NCBI GenBank assembly: GCA_945866165.1
Contig: CAMBGO010000076.1
Coordinates: forward strand, 1 to 9,175
Origin: Chitinophaga pinensis
Lineage (GTDB): Bacteria; Bacteroidota; Bacteroidia; Chitinophagales; Chitinophagaceae
Length of the DNA stretch: 9,175 nt
Direction of reading: 5' to 3'
The notes beneath the pieces are model-generated. The model was not told the origin of the DNA. It ran no database searches and worked only from the letters and a program-made list of their open reading frames with translations. This document shows positions 6,548-9,175 of this stretch, piece by piece. The translations under genes were made by a program, and so were the position numbers. Each line of letters starts with the position of its first letter. Within the stretch, counting starts at the first letter, position 1.

Positions 6548-7237
6548 TTATAATATGTTCTTTTCGCGAATCATTTCTGTCCTGATTTTGATATTCGTAA
6601 TCCAAGCACCTAAAAGCGTCCAGCCAATTACTGCTGGATAGAATACCATTCTCATTCTTGAATCAATATCATTAAAATTAAGGGCGGGGTTCCCTTCTTG
6701 ACCGGGGTGTAAACTTGGTAATAACCTTGGTATGATCCAGATTGAAGGGAATAGCATTGTGTAAGAAAAAATATTGAAAACGGCACTAACCCTAGCGCGT
6801 TGGTCCATATCGATAATTGAACTTCTCAAAACAAAATAAGCTCCATAAATTAGCAAGGCCATGGCAGCACCAATCAGTTTTGGTTCTCTCATAATTGAAC
6901 CAAATGAGGCGTATGCAGGATTATTGGGGTCTGCCCATGTATAGCTGGCCCAAATTGCACCGGTGGAATATCCCAAAAGCCCCATAAATGTCCCAACATC
7001 TGCATAGGCTTTTGCCTTTATGTCATATTGAAAGGATGAAGTTCTAAGATATTTAATGCTGTATGCAACGGAGAATGTAAATAGAATCATCATTGCAAAC
7101 CACATGCACACATGGAAGTAAAGGTTCCGTATTGTTTCTCCGAGCTGTGTAAGTTCTGGCACAGGCAACAAGAGCCCTCCAATAATTGCGTAAGCAAGTA
7201 GAACGATTGATAATATTTTCCACCACGAAATTTTCAT
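6548..7237 (-). CDS. ccmC: Cytochrome c biogenesis heme-handling protein CcmC (CcsA superfamily)
   Basis: Polytopic inner-membrane protein that presents heme on the periplasmic side for transfer to CcmE. The 229 residues form about six hydrophobic segments. Both expected axial-ligand histidines are present: H42 in LYFHVCMWF and H177 in LLPSLHPGQ. FYPAVIGWTLLGAWI near the C-terminus is typical of Bacteroidota members. The region of the tryptophan-rich WWD heme motif (about 94-123) is unusual: GAIWASYTW is followed by a Pro/Asn-rich stretch and then FGSIMREPKLIG, without the adjacent WW pair or the W-x-W-D core of classical CcmC. The frame is intact, so it is not an obvious pseudogene. It lies between ccmB (71 bp upstream) and ccmD (1 bp downstream). 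The AAAAAGAGAGA before the ATG may serve ribosome binding. Confidence 0.9.
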   Translation of the reverse strand: MKISWWKILSIVLLAYAIIGGLLLPVPELTQLGETIRNLYFHVCMWFAMMILFTFSVAYSIKYLRTSSFQYDIKAKAYADVGTFMGLLGYSTGAIWASYTWADPNNPAYASFGSIMREPKLIGAAMALLIYGAYFVLRSSIIDMDQRARVSAVFNIFSYTMLFPSIWIIPRLLPSLHPGQEGNPALNFNDIDSRMRMVFYPAVIGWTLLGAWITNIKIRTEMIREKNIL

Positions 7238-7308
7238 TCTCTCTTTTTAAATGGTTCTTTCAAGCAATTAGAAACAGCAGTACTAAAAGGCGAAATTAGT
7301 GCCTTCCA

Positions 7309-7971
7309 TTAATCTTTCCATAAAAATGGATATAAAATCATGGCAAGTATCACAACGGAAATATCCAATGCCAACAAAAGCAATATTATTTGTGCCGGCG
7401 CACCATCTCTAAAAATTTCTGAAAAGGCAGTTTTAGACAACCTAACTAGTAACAGCAATTGTGGAATGATTATGGGGAAGCCAAGTATTGCCATCAGTGA
7501 CGCTTGTTGCATCGCTTTTGATGCGATTGCAGCCAATAAAGTGAATACAAGGCTAAGGCCTAAGGATCCAATAAGGCTTATTCCTAGAAATTGCCAAAAC
7601 GAGCTGGTGGGGTTTCCTAAAAAGGCAGTATATAAAATTAAGTTAATGATGTTCATAACAATCATCAATATGCCGTTGTATGAAATTTTGGAAAGAATAA
7701 ATACAACAGGACTTGTAGTTGAATAGTAGTAAAGCATTCTTCCTTTTGCTTCCTGCAGGAAACTCTTTGCTACTGCATTAATGCATATGAAGAGTTGCGT
7801 AATCCAAAATAGTGCATTCCATGTTGCTGCCTCAATATCTCCCATCGTTAGGTAGAGTACAAAAACAGTTGAAGCAATATAAAGCAGGATCCCAAAAAAT
7901 GAATGCTGTTGACGAAAATCAAGCAGAAATTCTTTTTTTAATAATGCATTAAAATGTTTGCTTGATTCCAA
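7309..7971 (-). CDS. ccmB: Heme exporter ABC-type permease CcmB
   Basis: Membrane subunit of the CcmAB(C)D complex of System I cytochrome c maturation, which uses ATP to release holo-CcmE. The 220 residues have about six transmembrane segments (around 25-43, 50-67, 90-118, 127-150, 158-176 and 193-216). The cytoplasmic N-terminus LLKKEFLLDFRQQ and the FLQEAKGRMLYYYSTTSPVVFILSK region are characteristic of CcmB. The start is a TTG at 7971; there is no in-frame ATG nearby, and the next in-frame stop upstream is only seven codons away, so the TTG fits the family's N-terminal length best. It begins 11 bp after the tdk stop, which implies cotranscription. The ATPase partner ccmA is not in the window. 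Confidence 0.9.
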   Translation of the reverse strand: MESSKHFNALLKKEFLLDFRQQHSFFGILLYIASTVFVLYLTMGDIEAATWNALFWITQLFICINAVAKSFLQEAKGRMLYYYSTTSPVVFILSKISYNGILMIVMNIINLILYTAFLGNPTSSFWQFLGISLIGSLGLSLVFTLLAAIASKAMQQASLMAILGFPIIIPQLLLLVRLSKTAFSEIFRDGAPAQIILLLLALDISVVILAMILYPFLWKD

Positions 7972-7982
7972 TTGATTTTTAT

Positions 7983-8552
7983 TTATAATTTATGGCAACT
8001 TCTGCACCTTGCTTCATAGTGTTGCTTTTCCCCCAACACCACTTGGTCACTTTCGTCACTGATTCGAAATGAATAGCTGGCAATTCCACCACATTTAACA
8101 CACACTGCATGAAGCTTGGTCACATAATTTGCTGTTGCAAGCAGGTTAGGCATAGGGCCAAATGGTTTTCCAAGGTAATCCATATCGAGTCCTGCGAGTA
8201 TAACCCTTTTTCCCATCCCAGCTAACCTCTCACAAACACTGGTTATATTTTCATCAAAAAATTGTGCTTCATCAATTCCAACTACATCTACCTCATCTAC
8301 ATGATTGAGAATTTCAATTGGATCTGCAACTGGTTTTGCATCAAGGATATTTTCGTTGTGTGAGACAATCATATTTTCATGATACCGGATATCCAAGGAT
8401 GGCTTGAAAATAGCAACTTTTAAATTTGCGATTTTTGCCCTTTTTAATCTCCTAATCAGCTCTTCAGTTTTTCCTGAGAACATTGAACCGCAAACCACCT
8501 CAATGGAACCGATTTTATTTACACTTGCACTGGGTTCTTCAAATATTGTCAT
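7983..8552 (-). CDS. tdk: Thymidine kinase (type II, zinc-ribbon)
   Basis: Phosphorylates thymidine to dTMP with ATP in pyrimidine salvage; cytosolic, usually a tetramer. The 189 residues show the Walker A loop GSMFSGKT (22-29), followed by EELIRRLKRAK. The Walker-B-like DEAQFF (94-99) has E95 as the expected catalytic base, and GLDMDYLGKPFG (121-132) leads into the thymidine-binding lasso region. A C-terminal zinc ribbon has CVKC (C151, C154) and CRSC (C183, C186). The length is normal for the bacterial family, and the roughly 13 residues before IEVVCGS match relatives, supporting the ATG at 8552. That ATG overlaps the stop of a 23-codon upstream mini-ORF as ATGA. No convincing promoter is seen in the 124 bp upstream. 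ccmB follows after 11 bp. Confidence 0.96.
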   Translation of the reverse strand: MTIFEEPSASVNKIGSIEVVCGSMFSGKTEELIRRLKRAKIANLKVAIFKPSLDIRYHENMIVSHNENILDAKPVADPIEILNHVDEVDVVGIDEAQFFDENITSVCERLAGMGKRVILAGLDMDYLGKPFGPMPNLLATANYVTKLHAVCVKCGGIASYSFRISDESDQVVLGEKQHYEARCRSCHKL

Positions 8553-8620
8553 TGTTTTTCTTCAGTTTTTTGGAGATTGGTTTTCAGGTAAAAGTACCAT
8601 AAACCAATGTAATGTATCAT
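8549..8620 (-). CDS. Possible 23-residue upstream ORF coupled to tdk
   Basis: An ATG at 8620 opens 23 codons whose TGA stop overlaps the tdk ATG in the four bases ATGA, a classic translational-coupling arrangement. The peptide starts MIHYIGLWYFYL, aromatic and hydrophobic, and ends in a charged tail KTEEKQ. No similarity is recognised and no Shine-Dalgarno motif is visible. ORFs this short are common by chance, so the only support is the exact ATGA junction and the contrast between a hydrophobic head and a polar tail. If translated, it could act as a leader peptide controlling tdk initiation. Confidence 0.2.
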   Translation of the reverse strand: MIHYIGLWYFYLKTNLQKTEEKQ

Positions 8621-8622
8621 TG
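8595..8622. repeat. Short inverted repeat between waaA and tdk
   Basis: CAATG (8605-8609) and CATTG (8618-8622) are inverted complements around an 8-nt loop (TAATGTAT). A second small dyad, GGTA/TACC around AAAG, lies just to the left (8587-8598). On the minus strand the first dyad encloses the start codon of the 23-codon ORF, so a hairpin there could mask it. Five-bp AT-rich arms are weak evidence, and no T-run follows on the minus strand, so I do not call it a waaA terminator. Confidence 0.18.
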
Positions 8623-8676
8623 ATTTAGATTAAAAAAATTCATATTGTAGTATTATTAATTTCTTGTTATAGTTTT

Positions 8677-9175
8677 TTAAGATAGCTCAGCTCTTTTTAA
8701 AAGAATATGCGATTCTAGGTAGGCCATGATTTTTTTAGTAGCACCTTGTTTTGTCTTTACAAACTCCAATGCAATTTTATTTTTATCTTCAAGCACAATG
8801 CTGTCTTTCAACAATAATTTAATAGTAGATAAAAACTCCTGCTTGGTTTTAATAGAAAATGCAGTACCTAATTCAATAAGCTGTTTTGCCTCAACTGAAT
8901 ACCAATATTCTTTTCCAAATACCACAACCTTTCCATAGGCTGCAGGTTCAAGTATATTGTGAATTCCACTGGAATTGAACCCCCCGCCCACATAACAAAT
9001 TGTCCCAAATCGGTATATGCTTGATAAGAGACCAATTGAATCAATGATTAAAACGTTGGAATCATACTCCTTATTTTCGGAAAGTAAAATCGGATTATTA
9101 AAATGACTTTTAACCCTGTCTATCGAAGCTTTTCCAATATCATGGGGAGCAATTATCAATTTCAATGTAGGCATT
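8677..9175 (-). CDS. waaA: 3-deoxy-D-manno-octulosonic acid (Kdo) transferase, C-terminal part
   Basis: Transfers Kdo from CMP-Kdo to lipid A precursor at the inner membrane in lipopolysaccharide synthesis. Only the last 165 or so residues are present: the C-terminal Rossmann domain of a GT-B glycosyltransferase (GT30). Diagnostic stretches are LIIAPHDI, IDSIGLLSSIYRFG, YVGGGFNSSGIHNILEPAAYG and VVFGKEYWYSVEA; the His and Glu of GIHNILEPA sit in the donor-nucleotide-binding region. The first Met readable (9174) falls inside the domain, so the true start and the membrane-anchored acceptor domain lie beyond the right edge. Relatives are about 410 to 430 residues long. It lies 124 bp upstream of tdk on the same strand. 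Confidence 0.93.
   Translation of the reverse strand, partial: MPTLKLIIAPHDIGKASIDRVKSHFNNPILLSENKEYDSNVLIIDSIGLLSSIYRFGTICYVGGGFNSSGIHNILEPAAYGKVVVFGKEYWYSVEAKQLIELGTAFSIKTKQEFLSTIKLLLKDSIVLEDKNKIALEFVKTKQGATKKIMAYLESHILLKRAELS

Noticed and set aside
7238..7308. Internal promoter between ccmB and ccmC (TAATTTCG on the minus strand)
   Set aside because: It differs by one base from the -7 consensus, but no TTG lies at the right distance upstream.
8553..8676. Promoter for tdk or terminator for waaA in the 124-bp gap
   Set aside because: TACTTTTA on the minus strand is one base from the -7 consensus but has no TTG 19-21 bp upstream, and the T-rich stretch after waaA is not preceded by a stable stem.
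1..9175. Mobile element, CRISPR array, tRNA or rRNA gene, or defence island
   Set aside because: No transposase or integrase, no regularly spaced repeats, no cloverleaf or rRNA motif was seen. The HsdR_N protein lacks any partner genes, so it does not make a defence system by itself.

Overview
This AT-rich window looks like a chromosomal segment of a member of the phylum Bacteroidota. The grounds are the protein variants (catalytic-domain-only AMP nucleosidase, a stand-alone HsdR N-terminal-domain protein, CcmB/CcsA-type CcmC/CcmD, monofunctional aspartate kinase), start codons preceded by A-rich stretches instead of Shine-Dalgarno motifs, and one promoter fitting the Bacteroidota pattern TTG-N19-TAnnTTTG. 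I see no insertion sequence, phage gene, CRISPR array, tRNA or rRNA. Nearly everything is core metabolism or housekeeping.

Layout. At the left edge a 5'-truncated Ldh-family (malate/L-lactate-type) dehydrogenase and a monofunctional aspartate kinase lie in tandem on the plus strand. They converge, with an 18-bp gap, on queA (tRNA queuosine synthesis, minus strand). About 180 bp separate queA from the upstream amn (AMP nucleosidase, minus). That gap holds a good queA promoter, a leader hairpin, a 15-bp palindrome and a plus-strand 32-codon ORF of unclear status. Divergent from amn, across 46 bp, is a small PD-(D/E)XK-like HsdR_N protein on the plus strand. It converges with a 15-bp gap on glutamate dehydrogenase.

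From about 4877 to the right edge everything is on the minus strand. In transcription order: waaA/kdtA (Kdo transferase, C-terminal part only), a 124-bp gap with a 23-codon mini-ORF, tdk (thymidine kinase), ccmB, ccmC, ccmD (System I cytochrome c maturation, heme delivery) and gdh. The tdk to gdh genes are closely spaced (11, 71, 1 and 35 bp) and are probably cotranscribed. ccmA, ccmE, ccmF, ccmG and ccmH are not in the window.

Function. CcmB, CcmC and CcmD would form the membrane part of the heme-handling machinery. Amn makes adenine and ribose 5-phosphate from AMP, Tdk salvages thymidine, lysC opens the aspartate amino-acid pathway, and GDH links 2-oxoglutarate to glutamate. I found no coherent new defence or mobile system. 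The points most worth following up are the animal-like GDH with a shortened antenna-like insertion, the CcmC with an eroded WWD motif, the lone HsdR_N protein, the queA leader, and two possible small ORFs.
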